Source of the DNA: Semisulcospira habei
Lineage: Eukaryota; Mollusca; Gastropoda; Semisulcospiridae
Direction of reading: 5' to 3'
Assembly: GCA_036245525.1 (NCBI GenBank)
Contig: BTPG01000003.1
Location: 139,996,485-140,060,484, forward strand
DNA: 64,000 bases
Shown here: one piece after another, positions 11,064-22,479 of the stretch
Layout: each line of letters starts with the position of its first letter
Position numbering within the stretch: the stretch's first letter is position 1
Program-made: the position numbers and the translations under genes
Notes under the pieces: model-generated
Database searches by the model: none
Seen by the model: only the letters and a program-made list of their open reading frames with translations
What the model was told of the DNA's origin: nothing

Positions 11064-11559
11064 ATGTTAACAACAAGCGTTTTTTTGGTATTCCTTTTTC
11101 CAGATATTCCAACACACATGACACTTTAGGATATAACAACGACGATCTGCTGCACACTCGAAGCATCCCCTTCAGTCATCTTGAATCTAAAAGCACGAGG
11201 TACCATGCTAACTTGCACAAGCTGTCACATCAGTGGTCAAATGCCGATCGCTTCATCCAAAAGTTCTTAATTTTTCTGAATCACACATCAGTCAAGAAGC
11301 ACTGTCACTGTCATACTTTAACGACCTTTTGTAGACATTGCAGCTTGAATCATTCTGTACACAAGCCAAGATTAGCTTTTTACTCGCGAAACTTGCGCTT
11401 CACACGGAATCATGCTACGTCACACTCTGTCTCGTAAAAACTGGGAATCCCCGGCAGAACATGTATATTCAATGGTGTCACCTATCCGCCACAGAAGCGG
11501 CCGTCTTCATAATCCGGATTTTTTTCTAAACAATAAACGGAGGAAGGAAAACAAATACG
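11064..11559. other. No feature seen
   Basis: Unique-looking sequence between the LTR element and the large hairpin. No coding evidence. Confidence 0.6.
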
Positions 11560-11711
11560 TTATTGGTCGGAGGGGTTCGCTACACAGACCTTTGTAGGCC
11601 TTCGGGAGGTCAAAGGAATCATTGTACCCCTCAGGCCTTCGGGGTACAATGATTCCTTTGACCTCCCGAAGGCCTACAAAGGTCCCTGTAGCGAACCCCT
11701 CCGACCAATAA
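11560..11711. mobile_element. Singleton 152 bp near-perfect hairpin (K)
   Basis: Left arm begins TTATTGGTCGGAGGGGTTCG and the right arm ends with its complement at 11711. Arms of about 70 bases pair with very few mismatches around a ~10 base loop. Only one copy in the window; ends are TTAT/ATAA rather than TTAA. Confidence 0.85.
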
Positions 11712-11872
11712 CTTATAATGTAGGTAAAGACTCGCAGGCCAGATAGCTGTAAGGCAAGCACTAGTAGATAGGCTACTTAGCCAAGGACTGGGACAGACTT
11801 GAAGCTATCAGATTGGACAGTAGGGCAAGAAAACTGTAGCTGCATTTCTCCTGTAAGGATGCTTTCGCTATC

Positions 11873-12412
<540 letters not shown>

Positions 12413-12462
12413 TGTGTGTGTGGGGGGGGGGGGGGGAGGGAATGGACAAAACCAGTAAAGCA

Positions 12463-12545
12463 AAAAGCAATCGGGCCGACGTCGACCCGCGATCTGCCGC
12501 GCGCAGACAGCGGCCGCCGACATCGGCCCGAGGACCTTTTACGTG
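12463..12545. mobile_element. Family E hairpin, diverged
   Basis: Arms AATCGGGCCGACGTCGACCC and CCGACATCGGCCCGAGGACC pair imperfectly around a GC-rich core. Relatives at 27219, 43259, 48648 and 50495 are better preserved. Confidence 0.65.
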
Positions 12546-13050
12546 GTGGGGAAGCTTTCGTCTTCCTGACCCAAATCGTTTTTCACTCTGTCAACTCTCT
12601 CTGTTAATAGGTCCCTGATACGCGAGGCAACTTTGTGAGGAGGGTTGGAATAACCTTATTCGAAGGGAATGATCGGTGCTGTTTATGGTGCCCCTTGCTG
12701 CGTGGACTGGAGGTTACTGGATATTTGTGCCTGAAGATGTATTGCCTGAGTGCAAGTGTCCTTTCTGAGATGAGTACTTGTGCTCCATAGCTGTGCCGTA
12801 TATTTACATATCAGATTCATCACCGCAAGGATTTTTTTGTTTGTTTTTTTTTTGTTTTTTTGGGGGGCGTGTACTAAGTGAAAACCAATGAGTCAACTAA
12901 TAAAGAAGTAACTTACTTACATGAAGCTATAGGTAATGAATCGATCAACTGACCAAGTACGCAATTTTGAGAAGAGTCAACATGTGTACTGTCTCTTCTG
13001 TTTGGAGTATAATGACACGTTATCTTGGCGTTAAAAGGTGAACTGCGCTG
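12546..13050. other. No gene seen; T-rich tract at 12833-12865
   Basis: Only a T-rich run stands out. A (CT)n plus C-run follows at 13052-13095. Confidence 0.6.
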
Positions 13051-13065
13051 GAATATCTCTCTCTC

Positions 13066-13096
<31 letters not shown>

Positions 13097-13379
13097 ATGA
13101 GCTCGTGAAACTTGTGGAACATTTGAAATGGAAGTAAAGTGCGACACTGTTTCTTGGTCGTGTGTGTCTCCAACTCACGTATCTTCAGAGAATTCTTGAA
13201 GAATTAAAACTGGTGACGATGTATAAAACTGAACACAAACGGATCATGCGTCACCAGCCCCTTCATATATTGAATAACCTTCATAAGTGCATGTGTATTC
13301 ATGTGACCATGGATTCGACTAAAAATTGGATCTTAACTTTCAACTAGGATCGTACATGAGAATGGATTGGATGTTAACA

Positions 13380-13620
13380 TTGGACCTTAACTTTGCCCCT
13401 TGATCTTGATCTTCACCTTAGATTATAACTTTTGACTCGACCTTGGCCTGGCCTAAATGCCTCCGATTATCTGTGACCTGCACCATAAATTGACTTAACG
13501 TGGATCTTATTCTTCTTCTTCAATCAAAAGTATGGATTTTTTGTTGACATTAAATCTTAACATTGACCCTAGATTTTGACCTGAGATCTTGACCTTTAAC
13601 CCGACCCTGACCACAGGCCT
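13380..13620. repeat. Degenerate TGACCTT-type short repeat
   Basis: Many loose copies of CTTGACCTT/TTAACATTGACC-like words at irregular spacing. It ends just before the GPCR exon and may form its 5' untranslated region or upstream intron; that is inference. Confidence 0.55.
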
Positions 13621-13636
13621 CAAGGCGCTCGTTGTT

Positions 13637-13912
13637 ATGGATACCGCGACTTCCTCGAGCGTCTTTCCAGGTTCTGCCACGTCCGCGGATTACATCTACG
13701 ACGGCTTCGATCTGTGGGAGTGGAATTTTACCAACTTCACCAACGCTAGCTGGGGATCCGGGGATCCGGGTGACGGATCGGAAGGGATCGAAGGAGGCGA
13801 CCTCTGGCGGGAGATCCCTCTCGGGGTCGTGCTGACCTTTCTGTGTCTGCTGACGACGGTGGGGAATATTTTGGTTCTGCACGCCGTCCGCACGGAGAAA
13901 CGACTACAGTCG
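13637..13912 (+). CDS. First coding exon of a class A GPCR (biogenic-amine-like), partial
   Basis: The exon gives 92 codons from ATG 13637 to the codon before a GTGAGT donor, so the intron is phase 0. Residues 1-60 are a polar N-terminus with three back-to-back N-glycosylation sequons (NFT 30-32, NFT 33-35, NAS 36-38), as expected outside the cell. Residues about 61-83 are one hydrophobic helix containing the class A TM1 signature G-N-x-L-V (Asn 77 would be position 1.50). Residues 84-92 (RTEKRLQS after AV) match the start of intracellular loop 1 in amine and muscarinic-type receptors, where KxLQ is usual. I chose 13637 over the in-frame ATG at 13589 because the upstream segment lies in degenerate repeat; the earlier start is not excluded. 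Ligand unknown. The open frame past 13912 runs into a family B' element and is intronic. No later exon recognised in the window. Confidence 0.75.
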
Positions 13913-13918
13913 GTGAGT
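13913..13918 (+). other. Splice donor of the GPCR exon
   Basis: The exon end CAGTCG is followed by GTGAGT, a consensus U1 donor. It falls exactly at a codon boundary. Confidence 0.75.
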
Positions 13919-13937
13919 AGAACTCATTGCAGCCGAT

Positions 13938-14143
13938 TTAACACATTTAACCCCAAGGGTGCATTTTCCAAATTTTTCAGGCGTCACCTATCGACTATGT
14001 ACCAGTTGCAGGAGTTGGATTGACCATGATAATTTAAGGGTAATGCCAGATTAGCTTGGCGCCTAAGGCGCCAAGCTAATCTGGCACTACCCTTAAATTA
14101 CCATGGTCAATCCATCTCCTGCTGTCGGGCGTCAACGGGCTAA
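13938..14143. mobile_element. Family B' palindromic element in the GPCR intron
   Basis: Starts TTAACACATTTAACCCC, ends CAACGGGCTAA. Hairpin 14023-14118. Compared with the copy at 896, two stem positions differ in both arms: GGATTGACC with GGTCAATCC, and AATTTAAGGG with CCCTTAAATT. It sits about 25 bases inside the intron. Confidence 0.8.
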
Positions 14144-14164
14144 GCACGCCAAAATGACTCCCAC

Positions 14165-14300
14165 GCCAGAAGCCAGATCCCCAGCCGTCCAAGGAACATG
14201 GATACAAAGTGGTTTTAGCAAATGGCAGATATACTCATGAGTTCCCGCAACAGGAGACCCATGAGGATATATGCCGCTTGCGAAAGTGTCCCCGAGTCGA
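14165..14300. mobile_element. Family A element, partial
   Basis: Flank CCAGCCGTCCAAGGAACATG and a damaged hairpin (14215-14283). Right end not identified. Confidence 0.6.
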
Positions 14301-14570
14301 TTGGTCGTGAGAATCATGTTACTGCTCTCATTCAAATTTGCCACATGCGAGTATTGTTTTTGCTGTTGACATCGTTTGTGGCGACCACATCGATCATACC
14401 GGGTGGACCTGACGTGATAGCCATTTTGGCGTTTGACTATCCCCACACACAAAATTGATACATCAAAGTGACCCTTGGTGCAACAGAATATTTTCCCTTT
14501 GCCACGACCATGAAGTCATTTTATGGAGTTTAAATTGTGCGCCATTGAAACAGACGTAAATGGAACGGGT

Positions 14571-14870
14571 TGGGTGGGCTTGAAATGCATTGGGTTGGGT
14601 TGAGTTGGGTTGGATTGGATTGGATTGGATTGAAATGGAATGAATTGGATTTGACTGGATTTGATTGGATGGGACGGGACGAGATGGAATGGGATGGGAT
14701 GGGATGGATTGGATTGAACTGAACTGGATTAAGATGGGCTGACCGAGACTGAACTGGACTAGACAGGAATTAACAGGACTGGAATGGGCGTGCCCGTTTG
14801 GATAGGATTGGATTGGATTGGACTAGACTGGATGGATTGAACTGGACTGGACGGCGTTGGATTGGATTAG
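14571..14870. repeat. Degenerate GGATT/GGACT pentamer array
   Basis: About 300 bases of TTGGATTGGA-like words with many substitutions, including GGGAT and GAACTGGACT blocks. It is an old short-unit tandem array. Confidence 0.8.
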
Positions 14871-15089
14871 ACGTAATAGTCATTTTGGAGTATTAGCTAT
14901 TTTGAATATTAGTCACCTCACACCCCATCACTATGCAAAAGTGACTCGGGCTAGACGTGATACTCCTCACACGCAAAACTGTCACGCCGGAGTCTTGCAT
15001 CCAGGGTTGATATTGCGCACGCCAAAGTTACCCCCAGTTGACCGAGAACAGGCGTCATTCTGACGTATTCGCTGGAATTTTTGTGAAAC

Positions 15090-15181
15090 TTAACCCTTTG
15101 TATGTCGTCAGCGCTTTTTGTCGCGATGATTCCTGCAGGAATCATTGCAACAAAAAGCGCTACCTACAGCAAAAGGGTTAA
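15090..15181. mobile_element. Family C palindromic TTAA element (92 bp)
   Basis: TTAACCCTTTGTATGTCGTC at left and AGCAAAAGGGTTAA at right; the whole element folds on itself around GATTCCTGCAGGAATC. Ends of the form TTAA-CCCTTTG match what is known of piggyBac-type elements. Confidence 0.85.
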
Positions 15182-15600
15182 TGTTGACAAATATTTCAAA
15201 TCGCACTGATGGAGTTGTATTCCCGTTTCCATGGAAACTCCATTCCAGTATGCTTCGCATTTTAATAAAACATGCTGTATGAATGAAAAGATTTTGAAAA
15301 TAATGCACCCTCAGGGAGAAATCTGTAAAATGAAATCCGAACGCTTTTTGAAATACAAGACAAAAACACGCTACTGAGAACATAATGTGCTTTTTTTTTA
15401 ATTTTTAATGAACAAAACGTGCGCCCGAATAATAAAAATGAAAAGTGTTTGCCGCAATAGCCGAGAGCTTATATCCTGTTTATTGTTCTGTCTGATGTCC
15501 CTATAGAGCGTCCACTCCCAATTGCTGAACTTCACAGCATACGGCATTACGGCATTACTCACAAACCAGATAGGTGAGGCTAGCGCTGACAGAATTGTAT
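15182..15600. other. No feature seen
   Basis: AT-rich sequence without recognised gene or repeat. Confidence 0.6.
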
Positions 15601-15603
15601 GCA

Positions 15604-15903
15604 ACCAAGGGAATCACAGCGCTGGACAGACACAGTTAGACCCTGCCCCTGTGCATCTACTGTGGGAATCAGGGTATTTACCGACCACATAGTAGCGCAC
15701 CTCATGTTTGTGTATGTATGTTTCTCCTGCCCACTTCCTAAGTTCGGAGAAAGACAGGGTTATATAAGAGACCTGATCCATTCGTTTGAGGATGGAATGA
15801 TCGTCTATTCTATACCTGCGTATTTCTCTGTGGCGGCGATTGGGTGCCTGATAGGCGGGGGCAGGGGATCTAACTGTTGTCTGTCCAGCGCTGTGATTAC
15901 GGC
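15604..15903. mobile_element. Family H element, long form
   Basis: Inverted arms at 15612-15644 (AATCACAGCGCTGGACAGAC) and 15867-15899. Between them lies ~220 bases whose right half (GGCGATTGGGTGCCTGATAG) recurs reversed at 24884-25015. Confidence 0.7.
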
Positions 15904-16041
15904 ATTAGCATGTCACGTAACATTTCTCGATTATCGCTAGCCAAAGTAAGTAGAAGCGAAGCGCTTGATTAGGCTTTTATGACAACATGCCTGTGGTTTA
16001 AACGAAGTTTATTCAAATTGACATGAAAGGTATAATAACAC

Positions 16042-16244
16042 AGTAAGCAAAGGTCCTCGGGCGTACTGCGGCCGTTGTAGTCCCGAGGACCTTTGCTTAT
16101 TGAGTTTATTCAAAGTTCAACGTTTACGCTAACGGTATAATAACTAAGTCAGCAAAATGCTCGGGCCCACGACGGCCGCAGTGGGCCCGCGCACGGCTGT
16201 GCGCGGGCCCACTGCGGCCGCCGGGGGTCCGAAGACGTTTTGCT
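16042..16244. mobile_element. Two family F hairpins in tandem
   Basis: A short hairpin (about 16042-16102) and a long one (16151-16244). Each is preceded by the same context (GTTTATTCAAA..., then GGTATAATAAC), so element plus flank has been duplicated, after which one hairpin lost much of its core or the other gained it. Confidence 0.7.
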
Positions 16245-16432
16245 ACTGGGGAAGCAGATTAAGTTATGCCTGACCTCGCGTTACGCAAAATAAAGTCTCG
16301 AGTGTACATTGATGTTTCCTGACGGTGTACAGATGAGATCGATAATGTGCAGTGATATATTCATCAGGAAAACGCCTTTGTCCACCCATTCCTGTACTGA
16401 AAACAGCTACAACAGGTCAAGGGATGCAATAC

Positions 16433-16516
16433 GCAAAGATCCTCGGGCCGCGGTGGACCAGCGCACGGTTGTGCGCGGGCTCACTGCGGCCACCGTGGGC
16501 CTGAAGTCGTTTTGCC
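16433..16516. mobile_element. Family F hairpin, diverged
   Basis: Arms ACGCAAAGATCCTCGGGCC and GGGCCTGAAGTCGTTTTGC around GCGCACGGTTGTGCGCGG. Followed by G-rich low complexity to about 16580. Confidence 0.7.
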
Positions 16517-16836
16517 AGCGGGGGTGGGGGGGGAGGGAGGGGAGGGGCGGTGGGGGGGGGGGTAGTGGTGAGAGGGGGGAAAGGGTAGAGGAAGGGCATC
16601 CACCTGGAACACTCTCCCACTCTCTCTCCGTCAGAAACCCTCTCCCTCCTTATTCCAGTCCGCCCTCAACTCATCTCTTTCAACAGTTCTAGCACGCTAA
16701 CGCCACCACACACTGACCCCACCCCAGCTGACTGCCGTAATGTATTTGTGGTATGTGAGTCATTGTTAAAAGCGTGCGCATGCGTGCGTGAGTTGTGAGT
16801 GCGCGCTTATTATAAGATAAGCGTATTATAAATACC

Positions 16837-16841
<5 letters not shown>

Positions 16842-16897
<56 letters not shown>

Positions 16898-17018
16898 GAG
16901 GAGGGGCAGATTTTAAGGCATTTGTAGTGCTTTGTGTACTAAATTAGGAAAATTAAAAAATCAAAAATTTGTTTAGACCACCCCTCCTCCTCTCTCTCTC
17001 TCTCTCTCTCTCTATCTC

Positions 17019-17090
<72 letters not shown>

Positions 17091-17092
17091 TA
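16842..17092. repeat. (TTA)n, then (CT)n-(TA)n-(CA)n microsatellite cluster
   Basis: (TTA)n at 16842-16897; (CT)n 16989-17019, (TA)n 17022-17051 and (CA)n 17052-17090 are contiguous. Confidence 0.95.
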
Positions 17093-17689
17093 TATAGATG
17101 ACTTACCTGTGCATATCTCACAACCTGACGTTACATGTAGCTCAGTCATTTGCAAACTGTGTGTCCCTACAACTGACAATACATGACAATGTACACACGT
17201 GCTTCCTAGCACCAATTTTTATAGAAAAATCCAGAAAAACTTTTCCAGAAAAATCTAATGAATTTACACAACGCACCCAATCAGAACGGAACACGTAACT
17301 GAAACTCATAAATATTAATTTAAAAAAATGAACTTTCTAGAATAGCTACAATAGTCTACAAAAATTTGACTGCTCATTTCAGCCCCAAATCCTAGTGTGT
17401 AATGAAGTCACACAAAAGTATGGCACACCGTTCACGACCTTTCATAACAGGCAAAGAACGGCTGCTAAATTCACGCGCACAGAGAACAACTATGGCTAAA
17501 AATAGAGCAGCTGTACTCCCGCTATCCTGCGTGCGACTTTGCTAGAAGCTTCCGGACTAAACTTAGCGTATCATAACAAAACCAATTCCGCTATCTGCGC
17601 GAACAATAAAAGGTACGTGATACGTAACCATGATAGCTCAAATAAATCTCGGATCGTTTCCTACGATTAACACATGCATGCTCTCACAG
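17093..17689. other. No feature seen
   Basis: No gene or repeat recognised before the retrotransposon remnant. Confidence 0.55.
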
Positions 17690-18090
<401 letters not shown>

Positions 18091-18175
18091 TCTCTCAATC
18101 GCTCGCTCGTTCGCTGGCTTGTTCTAAATAAAATCGCATAATGACCAAAAAGCGATGATGCTCTCGCAACGCACA

Positions 18176-18176
18176 G

Positions 18177-18227
<51 letters not shown>

Positions 18228-18378
18228 TACACACATACACACACACACGCACGCACGCACGCACTCACACACAGACACACACACACACGCACGCACGCAC
18301 GCACACACGCAAGCACGCACACACACACACACAGTGTGTATGTGTGTGCGTGTGTGTGTATGTGCGTGTGTGTGTGTG

Positions 18379-18461
<83 letters not shown>
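18176..18461. repeat. (CA)n joined to (TG)n: dinucleotide palindrome
   Basis: About 155 bases of CA-type repeat switch strand sense at about 18335 to about 125 bases of TG-type repeat. The block can fold on itself and mimics a large hairpin. A G-run follows to 18490. Confidence 0.95.
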
Positions 18462-18491
18462 AGGTTGGGGGGTGGGGGTGGGGGGGGGGGC

Positions 18492-18960
18492 GGGCTCATG
18501 CCTCTTACATTTTCGTGCTTTCTGCTTTTTAGTCCGGTAGGTGAAGCGGTCACCCTACTCTGTCGGTCGGTCATTGCCCCTGTAAATGATAACAGGCTCG
18601 TGCCTAAAAATCCGATTACAACACTCACCTGACCAAGCTGTTTTCATTTAAATACAGAGCGTTTGATCAGAATTAGGACAAAGTTCAGCTCATATTAAAT
18701 GGGATAAGATGGTAATTATAGACCTTTGTCAAAAGGGGCGACTTAGTAGCTTAGCACTTAATGTTGAATGCGCTACAGGACAATAGGGCACTACCCTCCG
18801 ACAGTGTATTGTATATAACTGCATGTACATTCAGAAGTAGCTAGAGAAAAACAACTTCAAATGGGAAAAAAAGAAAGCATCATCACAATTCCTGATAAGA
18901 TGTGTTGATGTTGTACGTTACGCTTCAATCTATTGTTGCCTCATTTTGTCTAGTGCCTTC
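18492..18960. other. No feature seen
   Basis: No gene or repeat recognised. Confidence 0.55.
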
Positions 18961-18963
18961 GAG

Positions 18964-19140
18964 AACCTCTTTACTACCAGTGGACGCACATTGTGTTGTT
19001 GAAATCCTTCTGAATTCAATGATAAAGATCCTCAACCGCCAAAGAAACATGCATACAAAGTGATTTCAGCAAGAGGTATAGATCCTCATGAGCCCCGCAA
19101 TTGCGGGGGCTCATGAGGATCTATACCTCTTGCGTTTGGG
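18964..19140. mobile_element. Family A element
   Basis: Long-flank motifs CCAGTGGACGCACATTGTG and hairpin 19069-19133. Left arm AGGTATAG pairs with CTATACCT, whereas most copies have AGGCATAG with CTATGCCT, so the change is present in both arms. Confidence 0.75.
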
Positions 19141-19491
19141 TGATCATTCTTATAGGGAACTCGTTTTGCAGTGGAACGTGTCCTGCATACCACTTGTATG
19201 TCCTTGAAGCAAATAAAAACAGTTCGTCATTCTATTGTGGTAGAGGTCGCTGATCTCAATGTTGTGATTGTCTGACAAAATGGCCGACGAAAAGAACAAT
19301 ATATTGCATTAGCTTTGTTTTACAACACAGAATAATACACCACACGCACAAGACTCGGCGATTTGTTGGTTACATCACAGGACTGGAAGCCCGTTAATGT
19401 ACAGATTGTGTTTACGAGCATGGGTAGGTTTTCAGTCAGTCTCATCCGCCTGCTGATGGTTAATTTTTCATGAACTGATGCAGCGCCACAC

Positions 19492-19492
<1 letters not shown>

Positions 19493-19562
<70 letters not shown>
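19493..19562. repeat. (ATA)n microsatellite
   Basis: About 70 bases of uninterrupted ATA units. Confidence 0.95.
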
Positions 19563-19609
19563 CTTTTTGCAATTAGCCTGTCAGCCCACACCCCAAATAT
19601 CGACCCTAT

Positions 19610-19714
19610 CGGTACCAAGCGAGTGACAAATTCTCTTAATGGCTTATTTTGCTGAACTCTACAGCCATTGCTCTTGCCACAAATCTATGAGAATTTGCCA
19701 CTCGTTTGGTACCG
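19610..19714. repeat. Inverted repeat with ~25 bp arms
   Basis: CGGTACCAAGCGAGTGACAA on the left mirrors TTGCCACTCGTTTGGTACCG on the right, 54 bases apart. No relative elsewhere in the window. Confidence 0.7.
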
Positions 19715-19773
19715 AAAAAAAGTCTCGGCTGACTGACTAAATGGTTGTTGATTTGCACAAGCATATGCACACT

Positions 19774-19835
19774 GGTTGTCTCTCTCTCGATTCGCGACCG
19801 CTGATAAGCGGTAGCGATTCAGACAAGAGACAACC
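19774..19835. mobile_element. Family J hairpin
   Basis: GGTTGTCTCTCTCTCGATTC and its complement around CCGCTGATAAGCGG. Relatives: 27484, 55995, 62931 and a fragment at 58110. Confidence 0.7.
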
Positions 19836-20034
19836 CGTGTTGGACATACATTGACCCATAGTGAACGGTCCACTAGGTAGTATACTTTGCCGTAGTCAAG
19901 AGTCGTAGGTTTTCGTGGGTGCCGCCTTTCGCGAGTACAGTGGCTTATGTTCGCCCCTCATGATCAGCAGTTCCTCACATTGAGGACGCCATTCTGGATT
20001 TACCGTACGACCGTGTGTTGTCATTATCCACTTT

Positions 20035-20180
20035 AATTTCAGTGAACGCACATTGTGTTTTTTATATCTGTGTAAATTCTACATCAAAGATTCCCAACCG
20101 TCCAAGGAACATGGGCACACAGTGCACAGATCCTCATTAGCCCCCCGCAACTGCGGGAGCTCGCGAGGATCTACCCCAGT
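20035..20180. mobile_element. Family A element, diverged
   Basis: Flank AACCGTCCAAGGAACATGGG and a shortened hairpin at 20126-20178. Right end lost. Confidence 0.6.
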
Positions 20181-20213
20181 GCGAGCTTCCAAGGCTAATT
20201 TTTTTCGATACAA

Positions 20214-20420
20214 CGGGTTATCAATATTGTCTTGCATCCACTACGACTTTTCTACCCATCCTTTTACAATCCATGTGAGTAGGCACACGAGAGGTTTTCT
20301 ACTGCCCCTTGTTTGCATCGGTGGAGCTCTCCTGCGTACAAAGGAGAGGACGAACAGAAAAAGTAGTTCATTTTACGACAGTCAAACATTTTGTACTGTA
20401 AGACATACTACGAACATTTA
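20214..20420. repeat. Dispersed repeat R, copy 1
   Basis: Shares an extended diverged match with 38064-38275, including ATTGTCTTGC, CCATGTGAG/CAATGTGAG and GTACAAAGGAG. At 38275 the match runs into a family I arm, so R may be the body of a longer family I element. Confidence 0.55.
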
Positions 20421-20658
20421 TAAGAGAGATACTAAAAACTATTAACCTTTCATCGTCCGGAGCAGGTCCCTTTAACACAGCACTAAAATTATTTCTATAA
20501 TCGATCCATCCCCTTCATGTGGCGCTGGATGTGGAAGGCCTGGGCTGGTGGTCACTCGGGATATGTGTGTGGTCATTAGTAGCCATTTGGCGTGAAAACG
20601 AAAATGACATATCACAAGGGGGCCTCATAACGAAGGGGTGATCAGGTGCAAAATCTCA
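20421..20658. other. No feature seen
   Basis: Unique-looking sequence before the next family A element. Confidence 0.5.
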
Positions 20659-21111
20659 TTAACCCCTTCACTGCTGGAAGCCCTAATCCCTGCCCTTCTT
20701 CTTGCTGTAAGTGCCAGACTTCATCATCTTGAATATTCTGGCATGATTGTCTCTGCGACCGAAACAGTTTGCCCGATAAAATAACCACGAGAGTGCGAAA
20801 TGGTTTGTACAGTATGTCGTTTTTCTTTCAAGAATCTTCTGCGAGAAAAAGTGATCGCGATCGAACTGCAAGAGACATAGATCCTCATGAGCCCCCGCAT
20901 TTGCGGGGGCTCATGAGGATCTATGCCTCTTGCTGACACCACTGTGTATCCATGTATCCTTTGAGGGCGGACGAAGCCACAGTCGTTTGCGGTGGCTCTG
21001 GGACTGAGGCGGTATATACTTTGCGCGAGGAACACGAGCTGAGGCTCCCACGTTAGAATTAAAAAAGATATCAGGAACACAGTCAGCGACAGCTGGCACT
21101 GAAGGGGTTAA
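20659..21111. mobile_element. Family A element with internal insertions
   Basis: TTAACCCCTTCACTGCTGGA at left, GGCACTGAAGGGGTTAA at right. The hairpin 20868-20933 is 66 bases and nearly perfect. Extra DNA of about 150 and 110 bases separates the ends from the usual flank motifs; I do not recognise either insert. Confidence 0.75.
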
Positions 21112-21316
21112 AGGAAAATAATAGAGACTAGCGGACGGTGGCAGACCAGATGTGTCGGTGCGGCCTTGCAGGTTTGGTGTCCTCAATCAATAATTATATA
21201 AAAATATGTCGAGAAATTACAATACAAAATCCAATAAGACAATGTTCGTAAATGAGAAGTAGATTTAAAAGAAAGAAAATTTCTGCTTTTCTTGATGCAA
21301 ACAGTTTCTTAGAAGC

Positions 21317-21356
21317 CCGGAGGACAAACGTGGGATATCGCATGTTCCTCCGGGTT
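21317..21356. repeat. Short inverted repeat CCCGGAGGA/TCCTCCGGG
   Basis: Nine-base arms separated by about 20 bases. Single occurrence; could be chance or a decayed hairpin element. Confidence 0.45.
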
Positions 21357-21502
21357 TTTATTCCACTATTTTCGTCGAGAAAAGTGCAAATTTCACCTAC
21401 TGCTGATTTTCCAACAACGTCTATTGAAGTCTTCTCTTCACAATATGATAAAATGATGCGACTTCGTGTGGAATACACAATCCAGGCCAAAGAGATGACC
21501 GC

Positions 21503-21588
21503 CAACGGAGAAAGAAATACGCTTAGAAAAGACACGCTTAGAAAAGACAATTAACTGTCTTTTCTAAGCGTGTTTCTTTCTCCGTTGT
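21503..21588. mobile_element. Family I hairpin
   Basis: Left arm CAACGGAGAAAGAAATACGC; right arm complement, meeting at AATTAACTGTC. The left arm contains CGCTTAGAAAAGACA twice in a row, so the stem is unequal. Confidence 0.8.
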
Positions 21589-21669
21589 GTTCTTCTCTTC
21601 TTCTCTACGTGTGGAGTATCTGTATGACGACAATTGGACACCGGCGTCGTTTTGTAGCTTTGGTAACTG

Positions 21670-21671
<2 letters not shown>

Positions 21672-21749
<78 letters not shown>

Positions 21750-21756
21750 GGGGGGG
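21672..21756. repeat. (GT)n microsatellite and G-run
   Basis: About 75 bases of GT followed by a short G-run. Confidence 0.95.
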
Positions 21757-22120
21757 GTCAAGCCCCAGGCCAATCGCTTTTGCGTGTAATACAGCTTCCG
21801 GGTCTGACTTTCCGCCAGGGGTCGCCGCGCTTGAATAGAGTCACGTGACCCGATCGGTGACGTATGGCCTCCATACTGATGTCCAGACTAAACACGCTCA
21901 TGGCGTCTGTAGTCCCTGGGGCAGATTGTTCGTGCTGGGGGAAATCCCATCAGCGCAGCAACCTGAGGCCAGTTGCTTGAGATATTTTTGATATCACCTA
22001 TCCATTTCGCTTTTTTATTTTTAATTTCCTCTGTTCCGCCAATAAATCAAGCCGACCGTCACATTCCAATCATATACCTAAGGTGGTACAAACGCTGGTT
22101 GATGACGAAAATATATCAAT

Positions 22121-22283
22121 GGAAAGCACTCAGCACTGGACAAACAAACAGTTAGGTCACCTGACCCGAGTACCTATACCAAGAGAAATCACTCAGCGCT
22201 GGACAAACAAACTGTCAGATTCCCTGACCCGAGGTCAGGGGATCTAACAGTTTGTTTGTCCAGCACTGGGTGATTTCTCTTGG
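22121..22283. mobile_element. Family H hairpin with an extra left arm
   Basis: A 106 base near-perfect hairpin at 22178-22283: ACCAAGAGAAATCACTCAGC on the left, its complement on the right, loop GAG. A second, partial left arm (AGCACTCAGCACTGGACAAA) lies at 22125-22170. Confidence 0.8.
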
Positions 22284-22479
22284 TCTGTGTACTACGTCAC
22301 AGCCGTACCAGCACGCCCATAATTATTATGCGGCAGTGAACTCTCAGGTTCTATGTAGGAGTTTGAAATCGACCCCCTTTTTCCGAGATGTTAGGCAAGT
22401 GGTGATGGAGAAAGTTCTCAAACGTCTCACAAAATATACGTTAGTCTTTTTCTCCAAACCTCCATCCAATCAGCTACAG

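Noticed and set aside
13589..14023. GPCR-like frame continuing past 13912 to 14023
   Set aside because: The extension leaves receptor-like sequence at a consensus donor and runs into a family B' transposable element.
19069..19133. Individual hairpins as conserved miRNA genes
   Set aside because: The stems belong to multicopy transposable families and show no match I know to conserved miRNAs; small-RNA data would be needed for any single copy.
20868..20933. Family A hairpins as rho-independent terminators
   Set aside because: Eukaryotic context, no T-run after most stems, and copies are dispersed and TTAA-bounded like transposons.
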